A stretch of DNA of 64,000 nt from positions 1 to 64,000 of the forward strand of contig CATWID010000003.1 of NCBI GenBank assembly GCA_958350755.1. The letters are read 5' to 3'. A program made the translations under genes and the position numbers. This document shows positions 40,766 to 48,460 of this stretch, piece after piece. The notes below the pieces were generated by a model that was not told the DNA's origin, did not search any database, and saw nothing but the letters and a program-made list of their open reading frames with translations. Position 1 is the stretch's first letter. Every line of letters starts with the position of its first letter. This DNA is from an uncultured Collinsella sp. (GTDB lineage: Bacteria; Actinomycetota; Coriobacteriia; Coriobacteriales; Coriobacteriaceae).

Positions 40766-41623
40766 GTGGAAACGAATATTCAAAAGATGCAGGTGCTGCT
40801 CGAGACGGTGCGGGCCGGCAGTTTTACGCGCGCCGCCGAGCGGCTGAGCTATTCGCAGTCGGGCGTGAGCCGCATGGTGGGCGACCTTGAGACCGATTGG
40901 GGTTTTAAGGTGCTCGACCGCAGCCGCGAGGGTGTGGTGCTTTCTGCCGATGGGCGGCAGATCATGCCGGCGGTTGAGGCGCTCTGCGAGGAGTTTGGCC
41001 GCCTGCAGCGACACGTGGACGAGATGCGTGGGCTCATGCGCGGCAAGATCTGCATTGGTACGTTTTCGAGTGTGGCGACCCATGTACTGCCGCCGGTGAT
41101 TACGCGCTTTCGCGCCGATCATCCGGATGTCGATTACGAGCTGCTGATGGGTGATTACTCCGAGATTGAGCAATGGGTGGCGGAAGGCCGCTGCGACTTG
41201 GGCTTTATTCCGCGCGAGCCACGCGGCACCGGCATGGCGTCGCGACCGTTGGTGCAAGACGAGTTGATGGCCGTGGTGCCAGCGGACTCCTCGCTTGCCA
41301 CGGCGGAGGTCGTTTCTCTTGCCGATTTAGCCAACGAGCAGTTTATTCTGCTAGAACGCGGCACCGATGACGAGATTACGCCGCTGTTCCGTCGGGCGGG
41401 CCTGGCGGTGCGCTCGAAGCTGTCAACCTGGGATGACTATGCGATTATGGCTATGGTCGAGGACGGCCTGGGCGTGAGCATCCTTCCGGCGCTCATCTTG
41501 CGTCGCTGTCAGTTCGATGTTGCCGTGCGTTCGCTCGAGGGGCATCCCCATCGGCAGATCAACGCCATATATCGAACGGCCGATGTTTCGCTTGCCGCCG
41601 CTCGTTTCCTCGAATACCTCTAA
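40766..41623 (+). CDS. LysR-family regulator divergent from the EamA gene
   Basis: A 285-residue LTTR. The DNA-binding region is MQVLLETVRAGSFTRAAERL, SYSQSGVSRMVGDLETDWGF, and the effector domain begins near residue 90 (GKICIGTFSSVATHVLPPVI). Start is GTG 40766 after GGAGGG. The divergent layout with the exporter at 39736 is typical for an LTTR and its target. The shared 118-base gap holds the likely binding site, but I could not pick out a convincing palindrome. Confidence 0.85.
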   Translation: METNIQKMQVLLETVRAGSFTRAAERLSYSQSGVSRMVGDLETDWGFKVLDRSREGVVLSADGRQIMPAVEALCEEFGRLQRHVDEMRGLMRGKICIGTFSSVATHVLPPVITRFRADHPDVDYELLMGDYSEIEQWVAEGRCDLGFIPREPRGTGMASRPLVQDELMAVVPADSSLATAEVVSLADLANEQFILLERGTDDEITPLFRRAGLAVRSKLSTWDDYAIMAMVEDGLGVSILPALILRRCQFDVAVRSLEGHPHRQINAIYRTADVSLAAARFLEYL

Positions 41624-41683
41624 ATGCGTGCACGTCGTTATCGCCTTGGGATAAATCTCGAGGTCTTGCTCATTTTATTTTTG

Positions 41684-41766
41684 AAATTGAACTATTCGAA
41701 ATAGCACGGCGTTATACTGCTGCCTAAATTGAACTCAGGTTCAATTCGTGTTGTATAAATTGAACT
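41684..41766 (+). promoter_or_regulatory. TTGAAC repeats and promoter of the HTH-aminotransferase gene
   Basis: AAATTGAACT occurs at 41684-41693, 41726-41735 and 41757-41766; the middle copy is half of a perfect palindrome, TTGAAC-TCAG-GTTCAA (41729-41744). A promoter with -35 TTGAAC (41729-41734) and a -10 TGTATA/TATAAA at 41752-41760 overlaps it. The arrangement fits autoregulation by the fused HTH domain. Confidence 0.6.
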
Positions 41767-41786
41767 TTGCCAGCAAGGAGGTTCTA

Positions 41787-43307
41787 GTGGCCCAAGAGAC
41801 GTTTAGCGATCGTCTGCGACAGGCTATGTCCGATCGCGACGTTCGCCAGTCGGACGTGATCCGCGCATCGGAGATGCTCGGCAAAAAACTCGGCAAGAGT
41901 CAGATGAGCCAATATGTGAGCGGCAAGACGATTCCGCGGCGCGATGTGGCTGAGCTGCTCGCCCGTATTTTGGAGGTCGATGTTACCTGGCTGCTTGCCG
42001 GCGACGCCGATCAAGGCGAGGCATCATCACCCCGCAACGATTCCAAGCCCGAACCCCATCCCTCAGCTCAAATTGCAAGGAGCACCACCATGCGTACTTT
42101 TTCTAAATCCACCAAGCTCGATAACGTCCTGTATGACGTGCGCGGTCCCGTCGTCGACGAGGCCGCCCGTATGGAGGACGAGGGCGAGCGCATCCTCAAG
42201 CTCAATATCGGCAACCCGGCGCCCTTCGGTTTCCGCACGCCCGATGAGGTCATCAAGGACATGCGCCAGCAGCTGCCCGACTGCGAAGGCTATTCCAACT
42301 CGCGTGGCCTGTTCTCCGCGCGCAAGGCGATCATGCAGTATTCGCAGATCAAGGGCCTGCCCAACGTTCAGATGGAGCATATCTACACGGGCAACGGCGT
42401 GTCCGAGCTCATTCAGCTTTCGATGAACGCGCTGCTCGACAATGGCGACGAGATTCTGATCCCCAGCCCCGACTATCCGCTCTGGACGGCGTGCGCAACC
42501 CTTGCCGGCGGTCATCCCGTGCACTATCTGTGCGATGAGCAGGCGGATTGGTATCCCGACCTGGAGGATATGGAGTCCAAGATCACGAGCGCGACCAAAG
42601 CCCTCGTCATCATCAACCCCAACAACCCCACGGGTTCCGTCTATCCGCGCGAGGTGCTCGAGGGCATCGTCGAGGTTGCACGCAGGCATCAGCTGATGAT
42701 CTTTGCTGATGAGATCTACGACCGCCTGTGCATGGACGGCTACGAGCACGTCTCGATTGCCTCGCTCGCTCCCGATCTGCCCTGCGTCACCTTTAGCGGT
42801 CTGTCCAAGTCGCACATGATCGCGGGCTATCGTATTGGCTGGATGGTGCTTTCGGGCAACCAGCGCTGCATGAGCGACTTCATCATGGGCATCAACATGC
42901 TCTCCAACATGCGCCTGTGCTCCAACGTGCCGGCTCAGTCGATCGTTCAGACGGCGCTCGGTGGCCATCAGTCCGTCAACGACTACATCCGCCCCGGCGG
43001 CCGTGTCTACGAGCAGCGCAACTTTGTGTATGAGGCGCTCAACAAGATTGACGGCATCTCGGTGGTTAAGCCGCGTGCGGCGTTCTACATCTTCCCCAAG
43101 ATGGATGTGAAGAAGTTCAACATTACCGATGACGAGCAGTTCGCCCTTGACCTGCTGCACGAGAAGAAGATCCTGATCACGCGCGGCGGCGGCTTTAACT
43201 GGGCTGAGCCCGACCACTTCCGTATCGTGTACCTGCCGCGCATGGAAGTGCTCAAAGAGTCCCTCGAAGACCTCGCCGACTTCTTCGACCATTACCGTCA
43301 GAGCTAG
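41787..43307 (+). CDS. HTH (Xre-type) - alanine aminotransferase (AlaA-like) fusion
   Basis: A 506-residue protein joining two families. Residues 5-72 form a Cro/Xre helix-turn-helix (FSDRLRQAMSDRDVRQSDVI, SQMSQYVSGKTIPRRDVAEL). From about 102 the sequence is a complete class I PLP aminotransferase close to E. coli AlaA (KLDNVLYDVRGPVVDEAARM, NIGNPAPFGF, NPNNPTGSVY, DEIYDRL), with PLP lysine K341 in GLSKSHMIAGYRIGW. Alanine aminotransferases convert pyruvate and glutamate to alanine and 2-oxoglutarate. GTG 41787 has AAGGAGG. ATG 42090, at the domain boundary, has its own AAGGAGC site, so a free aminotransferase may also be made. Confidence 0.88.
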   Translation: MAQETFSDRLRQAMSDRDVRQSDVIRASEMLGKKLGKSQMSQYVSGKTIPRRDVAELLARILEVDVTWLLAGDADQGEASSPRNDSKPEPHPSAQIARSTTMRTFSKSTKLDNVLYDVRGPVVDEAARMEDEGERILKLNIGNPAPFGFRTPDEVIKDMRQQLPDCEGYSNSRGLFSARKAIMQYSQIKGLPNVQMEHIYTGNGVSELIQLSMNALLDNGDEILIPSPDYPLWTACATLAGGHPVHYLCDEQADWYPDLEDMESKITSATKALVIINPNNPTGSVYPREVLEGIVEVARRHQLMIFADEIYDRLCMDGYEHVSIASLAPDLPCVTFSGLSKSHMIAGYRIGWMVLSGNQRCMSDFIMGINMLSNMRLCSNVPAQSIVQTALGGHQSVNDYIRPGGRVYEQRNFVYEALNKIDGISVVKPRAAFYIFPKMDVKKFNITDDEQFALDLLHEKKILITRGGGFNWAEPDHFRIVYLPRMEVLKESLEDLADFFDHYRQS

Positions 43308-43382
43308 TGGGATAGAAGTTCCGCACTATGAAAAGCTCCCTGCAGTTGTTTTGCTGCAGGGAGCTTTCTTGAATCGGCAGAA

Positions 43383-43793
43383 CTATATAACGATCCCGTT
43401 GCAGTGGTCGATTTCGTGTTGGATGATTTCGGCGGTGTAGCCCGAGAAGTTTTTGATGCGGTGGACGAAGTTCTCGTCCAGATACTCCACCTTAATGCGG
43501 CGATAACGGGTACAGGGGCGCTCGCCGGCAAGCGAGAGGCATCCTTCGCTCGTCTGATAGGCATTGACCTGCTCAAGAATTTGAGGGTTGTACATCAACA
43601 GCGCCCTGTTGCCGTCCTTTACGCAGATGATGCGTTTGCGCACGCCGATCATATTGGCGGCGAGGCCCACGCACTCGTGCTCATGCTCATGGAGCGTATC
43701 TAGGAGGTCCTGCCCAGTCACGGCGTCATCGGGGCCCGCGTCTTCGGAAGGCAGGCGCAAAAAGAACTCGGATTTCATGATGGGCTTAATCAT
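43383..43793 (-). CDS. Peptide deformylase-like protein, Gln-to-Met variant
   Basis: A 136-residue deformylase-family protein. Motif 1 is GLAANMIGV (43-51), with Met48 where deformylases have the oxyanion-hole Gln; motif 2 EGCLS keeps Cys85; motif 3 QHEIDH keeps H126, E127 and H130. It is shorter than standard enzymes (about 165-190 residues). The Gln-to-Met short form is widespread in gut Firmicutes and Actinobacteria and is usually annotated as deformylase. ATG 43793 has GAGGAG. Convergent with the aminotransferase and divergent from the MFS exporter. Confidence 0.85.
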   Translation of the reverse strand: MIKPIMKSEFFLRLPSEDAGPDDAVTGQDLLDTLHEHEHECVGLAANMIGVRKRIICVKDGNRALLMYNPQILEQVNAYQTSEGCLSLAGERPCTRYRRIKVEYLDENFVHRIKNFSGYTAEIIQHEIDHCNGIVI

Positions 43794-43997
43794 GGCGGGC
43801 TCCTCATGTCTTATGCTTTCGTGGACTTTTAATAATAGCGCGGAAGGAAAGCTGCGCGTCCGCGTTACAATCTTTCGACGTTGGACCATGTTGTCAGATT
43901 CGTCGTGTGCGGCGTCTGGCGTAAGTCTAGGGCTCATTCTCGCCCTGGACTGTTCCTCTGGGGCGATGCGACTGTCGTTCCAAGAGGAAGGAAATGC

Positions 43998-45413
43998 ATG
44001 GGGAGCAAATCTCAGCAACAAGTTCAAGTAGCGCCATCGGCCACTGCGGCGTTTCTCGTCGTAATGTATATTGCAGCCTTTGTCGCCGCGTTTAACGAGA
44101 ACATTATTAACGTGGCGTTGCACGACATCATGGCGGTCTTTTCGGTGAGCGCTACCACGGCGCAGTGGCTCGTTTCGGGATACATGATCGTGACGTCGAT
44201 CTTTACGGCCATCATGGCCTTTCTGTCCGGTCGTTTCTCGACGCGCAAGCTGCTGTTTTTCGCATGCGGATGCATGGTCGCCGGAGAAGTCCTGTGCCTG
44301 GTCGCCCCGTCGTTTACCGTTTTGCTGCCAAGTCGTATTTTGCAGGCTGCGGGATCGGGCATCTTGTTTCCGCTCATGATGAATGTGGTGCTATCTTGTG
44401 CTCCGCGCGAGAAGCTCGGTCTGTATCTGAGCCTGGGCGGTGCCTGCATTACGCTAGGGCCGGCGTTTGGGCCCGTGATTAGTGGTCTTATGTGCACGTT
44501 GTTTGGCTGGAGGGCGGTGTTCGTAGTGCCGCTGGTGGGCGGTGTCGTGGTCGCCGCGGCGGCAGCAAAGCTCGTTCGGAATGTCGGAGAGCGCTCGAAC
44601 ACCACGCTTGATATTCTGTCGGTTGTTTTGCTCGCCGCCGGCATTACGGCGTTTGTGTATTCCGTAGGCGAGTTCTCGACCAATGTGATGGCCGGTATCG
44701 CGACGCTTTTCGCCGCTGTTGTGGTGCTCGGCCTGTTTGCGGTTCGTCAGCTCAAGCTCAAGCATCCGGTGCTTAACGTGCGTCCCATGGCGAGCGTTCG
44801 TTTTTGGCCTGCATGCCTGCTTGTGGTGGTGTCGATGATGACGACGTTCTCGATGAGCGTTTTGTTGCCGCTCTATTTTGAGGGCGCATACGGCATGACC
44901 GCACTTGTCGCGGGTTTGCTCATTTTGCCGGCGATCGCCTGCAACGCCGTGACCTCGATTGTGGGCGGACGCGTGATGGATGCCCGTGGTGCGTGGCCGC
45001 TGCTGCCGGTCGGCTTTGCCCTGATCGCTGTGGGGCAGACGGCAATCTCGATGACCGCGGCAAGCATGAACATCGGCGTTGTCGTGCTGCTGACCGTTGT
45101 GGTGTATGCCGGCGTCGGTTTGGTACTGAGCCCCTCGCAGACCGCCGGTTTGGAGACGCTTCCCGCCGCTGAGCATCCTCACGGAACGGCATTGCTTAAC
45201 ACGTGGAACATGATTGCCGCGTCGTTTGGTCCGTCGCTGTTTATCGGCCTGCTTTCGAGTTCTGCGGTGGCTGCTGGCGCCGCAGGCGTTGCGTCGGACG
45301 TTGCCCAGGCGATAGGATTTGCAGCCGCCGTGCGCGTGGCGGCCGTGATTGCCGTTGTCGGGTTCGCGGTGTCGCTGGTGTACGCTCGCCGCGAGTCGCA
45401 CATGTCGCATTAA
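43998..45413 (+). CDS. MFS multidrug exporter (DHA2/EmrB-QacA type)
   Basis: A 471-residue membrane protein with about 14 predicted helices. The DHA2 signature in the first helices is clear: FNENIINVALHDIM in helix 1, SATTAQWLVSGYMIVTSIFT in helix 2, LSGRFSTRKLLFFACG (motif A), and GGACITLGPAFGPVISGLM (motif C, antiporter motif). It probably exports drugs or metabolites with proton antiport. GAGGAAGG precedes ATG 43998. No regulator is adjacent. Confidence 0.88.
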   Translation: MGSKSQQQVQVAPSATAAFLVVMYIAAFVAAFNENIINVALHDIMAVFSVSATTAQWLVSGYMIVTSIFTAIMAFLSGRFSTRKLLFFACGCMVAGEVLCLVAPSFTVLLPSRILQAAGSGILFPLMMNVVLSCAPREKLGLYLSLGGACITLGPAFGPVISGLMCTLFGWRAVFVVPLVGGVVVAAAAAKLVRNVGERSNTTLDILSVVLLAAGITAFVYSVGEFSTNVMAGIATLFAAVVVLGLFAVRQLKLKHPVLNVRPMASVRFWPACLLVVVSMMTTFSMSVLLPLYFEGAYGMTALVAGLLILPAIACNAVTSIVGGRVMDARGAWPLLPVGFALIAVGQTAISMTAASMNIGVVVLLTVVVYAGVGLVLSPSQTAGLETLPAAEHPHGTALLNTWNMIAASFGPSLFIGLLSSSAVAAGAAGVASDVAQAIGFAAAVRVAAVIAVVGFAVSLVYARRESHMSH

Positions 45414-45497
45414 TGTGTGCACATAGATTCTGCAGCTAGATTGGATGGCGACACCATAAACTAATGGACGTTTTGCCGAGAGGCATGAATGTATAAA

Positions 45498-45551
45498 GCG
45501 CAAAGAGTGCGCGACGGGCCCCGCGAATGGGGCGATGATGCCCGAGAGGGC
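45498..45551 (+). promoter_or_regulatory. Three consecutive hairpins in the leader of the RGG gene
   Basis: GCGC-AAAGAGT-GCGC (45498-45512), GCCCC-GCGAAT-GGGGC (45518-45533) and GCCC-GAGA-GGGC (45540-45551) lie in series just before the AAGGAG site of the next gene. They suggest a structured 5' leader, possibly controlling translation. The flanking 45414-45497 holds no gene. Confidence 0.4.
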
Positions 45552-45565
45552 CAAGAAGGAGTCTC

Positions 45566-46474
45566 ATGTCTGAGAACGAAGAGATCATGAACGAGACCGA
45601 GAACGAGACCATGGCTGCCGAGGTCGAGGCAGTCGAGACCGTGGAGACCGAAGCTGCTGAGGTTGAGGCTGCTGACGAGGTTTCCGCCGAGGAGGCCGAG
45701 GTTGTCGAGGCCGCCGCTGATTACGATGACGAAGAGCTGATGGACAAGATGCAGAAGGCCGCCCGCCTGCTGCGCAGCCGTCGCTTTGCTATTTCCAAGG
45801 AGGAGGAGGCCAAGGCCGAGCGCATGGCGAACATCGAGCGCGCCATCAAGCTTCTTGACCTCAAGCCCAAGATGGAGCAGAAGGAAATGTCCGACCTGCT
45901 GGGCATGCGCCTTCGTGAGCTCGATGGCCTGATGGCCGAGGCCGAGGCTGCCGATCTGGTCGGCCGCATCGACGACGCCGAGGGCGATATGCGCAAGATC
46001 GTCGTCTTTGCTGCCGAGGATGCCGCTGAGGGCCTGGTCGAGCTTGCCAACAAGAAGGAGAAGCTCCTGCCCGAGCTTTCTTACGAGGAGGCCACCGAGC
46101 TGATGGCTGCTCTCGATAAGGTCATCGCTCCGCTCGTCGCCATGGGCCTGGACGAGGACCGCGGTCCTCGCGGCGGCCGTGACGATCGCGGTGGCCGTGG
46201 CGGCGACCGTGGCGGTCGCGGCGGCTTTGGCGATCGCGGTGGCCGTGGTGGTGACCGCGGCGGTCGCGGTGGCGATCGCGGTGGCCGTGGCGGCTTTGGT
46301 GACCGTGGCGGCGACCGTGGCGGTCGCGGCGGCTTTGGTGGCAACCGTGGTGGCTATGGCGATCGCGGTGGCAGCCGTGGCGGCTTCGGCGGCAACCGTG
46401 GTAACGACCGCGGCGGTCGCGGTGGCGATCGTGGCGGCCGCAACGGTGGCGGCTTCCGCGGCAACCGTTTCTAG
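45566..46474 (+). CDS. Acidic winged-helix-like protein with a C-terminal RGG-repeat tail
   Basis: A 302-residue protein in three parts. Residues 1-60 are extremely acidic (VEAVETVETEAAEVEAADEV). Residues 60-195 are helical with a possible winged helix (ANIERAIKLLDLKPKMEQKE, MSDLLGMRLRELDGLMAEAE). From about 200 to the end runs an almost pure RGG/DRGG/FGG tail (GGRGGDRGGRGGFGDRGGRG and so on). RGG tails bind RNA and promote condensate formation in eukaryotes and in a few bacterial helicases. There is no helicase core here. AAGGAG precedes ATG 45566. Function not recognised; RNA or ribosome association is an inference. Confidence 0.8.
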   Translation: MSENEEIMNETENETMAAEVEAVETVETEAAEVEAADEVSAEEAEVVEAAADYDDEELMDKMQKAARLLRSRRFAISKEEEAKAERMANIERAIKLLDLKPKMEQKEMSDLLGMRLRELDGLMAEAEAADLVGRIDDAEGDMRKIVVFAAEDAAEGLVELANKKEKLLPELSYEEATELMAALDKVIAPLVAMGLDEDRGPRGGRDDRGGRGGDRGGRGGFGDRGGRGGDRGGRGGDRGGRGGFGDRGGDRGGRGGFGGNRGGYGDRGGSRGGFGGNRGNDRGGRGGDRGGRNGGGFRGNRF

Positions 46475-46479
46475 GTTAG

Positions 46480-46505
46480 TTACGCCGTTCTACCGAACGG
46501 CGTAA
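46480..46505. terminator. Hairpin after the RGG gene
   Basis: TTACGCCGTTC-TACC-GAACGGCGTAA, a perfect 11-bp stem five bases after the stop codon; no strong T-tract. Confidence 0.65.
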
Positions 46506-46513
46506 CAGCTCGA

Positions 46514-46625
46514 CGCTGCGCACCCACCAGAGCGACAACTTGTCATTCAAAGAGGACGGCATGACCAGAAGGTCTATGCCGTCCTCTTTTCATGCCAATT
46601 TGTTCGCTCTGGTGGGCGCTCGCTG
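46514..46625. repeat. Nested inverted repeats with terminator-like core
   Basis: An outer inverted pair (CACCCACCAGAGCGA and TCGCTCTGGTGGGCG) encloses a strong stem, AAAGAGGACGGCATGACC with GGTCTATGCCGTCCTCTTTT (46549-46590), which has a T-tract and can terminate transcription of the RGG gene. Confidence 0.7.
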
Positions 46626-46667
46626 CCGTTGCCAAAACATCGGCATTTTCTCTGTTGCCAGAAGGTG

Positions 46668-46719
46668 GTCGTTGGGGACGTTCTTAAATAACTAGTCGTT
46701 TAAGAGCGTCCCCAATGAC
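46668..46719. repeat. Palindromic repeat GTCGTTGGGGACG...
   Basis: GTCGTTGGGGACGTTCTTAA (from 46668) pairs with TTAAGAGCGTCCCCAATGAC around ATAACTAGTCGTT, one or two mismatches. It shares the GGGGACG core with the repeat at 160-215. Confidence 0.7.
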
Positions 46720-46729
46720 TACATAGTGT

Positions 46730-46793
46730 GAGAGCGGATAATCTCCCGGTTTGAGCCTGTATTCAAGCTCAGAGTGGGAGATTATCCGCTCTC
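46730..46793. repeat. Perfect 18-bp inverted repeat
   Basis: GAGAGCGGATAATCTCCC (46730-46747) and its exact complement (46776-46793), loop GGTTTGAGCCTGTATTCAAG plus eight bases that themselves pair (TTGAGC/GCTCAG-like). Together with the neighbouring hairpins it fills the 342-base gap 46475-46816, which holds no gene. Confidence 0.85.
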
Positions 46794-46816
46794 GTTTCGT
46801 TTGTTGATTTCGATGC

Positions 46817-47404
46817 CTACATTTGCAGGAACAGTTCGTGGAGGTGGGTGTCTTCGTCGAGCTCGGGGTGGAAGGTGACGCCGAGCTGGTTGCCTTGGCG
46901 GGCGGCGACGATGCGACCGTCGACTTCGGCTAGGGCCTCAGTGTCGCCGTGCACTTCGACGATGCGGGGCGCGCGGATAAACGTCAGCGGCACTTCACCG
47001 TCGATGCCGGCTACCTGCCCCTTGGTGCGAAAGCTGCCGAGCTGTCTGCCGTAAGCATTGCGCTCAACGAGCACATCCATGGTTGCCAAGCGCGGCGTCC
47101 CCTTATCGTCGTGGGCGGCAAGATCGCGCGCCAACAGAATCAAGCCGGCGCAGGTGCCCAGGACGGGCATGCCCTCAACAATGCGGGTGCGAAGCTCATC
47201 GAGCATACCAAGCTCGGCAAGTAACTTGCCCTGAACGGTGGACTCGCCGCCGGGGAGGACCAGGCGGTCAAAGTTCTGCTGCAAATCGGCCGCCTGCCTC
47301 ATCTCGATACAACGTGCGCCCAGCTCGGACAGTCTTGCCTCGTGCTCGGCAAAAGCGCCCTGGACCGCCAGCACGGCGACCGTTTGGTCTGCATAATCGC
47401 TCAT
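46817..47404 (-). CDS. pdxT: Pyridoxal 5'-phosphate synthase glutaminase subunit PdxT
   Basis: A 195-residue class I glutaminase that feeds ammonia to PdxS for PLP synthesis. Motifs: VLAVQGAFAEHEARL, PGGESTVQGKL, the nucleophile C85 in LGTCAGLILLA, and the His-Glu pair in VTFHPELDED. It starts 20 bases after pdxS in the same direction, as is standard for the two-subunit DXP-independent pathway. Length is normal. A GAAAGGATC site precedes ATG 47404. Confidence 0.95.
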   Translation of the reverse strand: MSDYADQTVAVLAVQGAFAEHEARLSELGARCIEMRQAADLQQNFDRLVLPGGESTVQGKLLAELGMLDELRTRIVEGMPVLGTCAGLILLARDLAAHDDKGTPRLATMDVLVERNAYGRQLGSFRTKGQVAGIDGEVPLTFIRAPRIVEVHGDTEALAEVDGRIVAARQGNQLGVTFHPELDEDTHLHELFLQM

Positions 47405-47424
47405 GTGCGATCCTTTCTGCTGGA

Positions 47425-48315
47425 CTAGCGCCCGCGCTCCTCCATGATGATCTCGATTTCGTCGGCGTTGATGCCCACCATGGCCTCGCCCAGGTCCTCC
47501 GAAAGCTCGGCGATGAGCTTGGCGTCGGTGAAGTTTGCCACGGCCTTGACGATGGCGGCGGCGCGCTTGGCGGGGTCGCCGCTCTTAAAGATGCCCGAGC
47601 CAACAAAGACGCCCTCGGCGCCCAGCTGCATCATCAGCGCGGCGTCGGCGGGGGTCGCGACTCCGCCGGCGGCAAAGTTTACGACGGGGAGCTTGCCCGT
47701 GGCATGGACCTCGCGCACCAGCTCGACCGGAACCTGCAGCTGCTTGGCTGCCTCAAAGAGCTCGTCGTCGCGCAGGGCAACAACGTCGCGGATCTGCTTT
47801 TGGATCTTGCGCATATGGCGCACGGCCTGAACGACGTCGCCCGTGCCCGGCTCGCCCTTGGTGCGAATCATCGTGGCGCCCTCGGCAACACGGCGCAGTG
47901 CCTCGCCCAGATCGCGGGCGCCGCAGACAAACGGCACGTCAAACTGGGTCTTGTCGATGTGGTAGACATCATCGGCGGGGGAGAGGACCTCGGATTCGTC
48001 GATGTAGTCGATTTCGATGGCCTGCAGGATCTGCGCCTCGACAATGTGGCCGATGCGGCACTTGGCCATAACAGGGATGGAGACAGCTTTTTGGATGCCC
48101 TTGATCATCTTGGGATCACTCATGCGCGAGACGCCGCCTGCGGCGCGGATGTCGGCCGGGATGCGCTCGAGCGCCATGACGGCGCAGGCGCCCGCCTCTT
48201 CGGCGATGCGTGCCTGCTCGGGCGTGGTGACGTCCATGATGACGCCGCCCTTGAGCATCTGCGCGAGCTCGCGGTTGAGTTTAACGCGATCGGCCTTGCT
48301 GGTCTGTTCTGCCAT
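47425..48315 (-). CDS. pdxS: Pyridoxal 5'-phosphate synthase subunit PdxS
   Basis: A 296-residue TIM-barrel lyase, one of the most conserved bacterial proteins. It shows LAQMLKGGVIMDVTTPEQAR, MALERIPADIRAAGGVSRMS, VMAKCRIGHIVEAQIL, RTKGEPGTGDVVQAVRHMR, and NFAAGGVATPADAALMMQLG. It makes PLP from ribose 5-phosphate, glyceraldehyde 3-phosphate and ammonia from PdxT. AAGGGAG precedes ATG 48315. It is transcribed divergently from the MocR-type regulator at 48461, whose presumed sites lie in the 145-base gap. Confidence 0.97.
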   Translation of the reverse strand: MAEQTSKADRVKLNRELAQMLKGGVIMDVTTPEQARIAEEAGACAVMALERIPADIRAAGGVSRMSDPKMIKGIQKAVSIPVMAKCRIGHIVEAQILQAIEIDYIDESEVLSPADDVYHIDKTQFDVPFVCGARDLGEALRRVAEGATMIRTKGEPGTGDVVQAVRHMRKIQKQIRDVVALRDDELFEAAKQLQVPVELVREVHATGKLPVVNFAAGGVATPADAALMMQLGAEGVFVGSGIFKSGDPAKRAAAIVKAVANFTDAKLIAELSEDLGEAMVGINADEIEIIMEERGR

Positions 48316-48407
48316 GGTTGCTCCCTTGGTTGGCATGTGCATTGCTTGACGGAACATCCTATCGGGGAGCTGGGTATGGCGAAATACTCAGTTTTCGAGA
48401 TAATAAC

Positions 48408-48449
48408 AAGGTCAGAGTAATATCAGATTGAATGACTCGATAAGGTCAG
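48408..48449. promoter_or_regulatory. Direct repeats in the pdxS-pdxR gap
   Basis: AAGGTCAG occurs at 48408-48415 and 48442-48449, 34 bases apart. PdxR-type MocR regulators commonly bind direct repeats between pdxR and pdxST. Inferred operator. Confidence 0.45.
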
Positions 48450-48460
48450 GTGACAAACTC

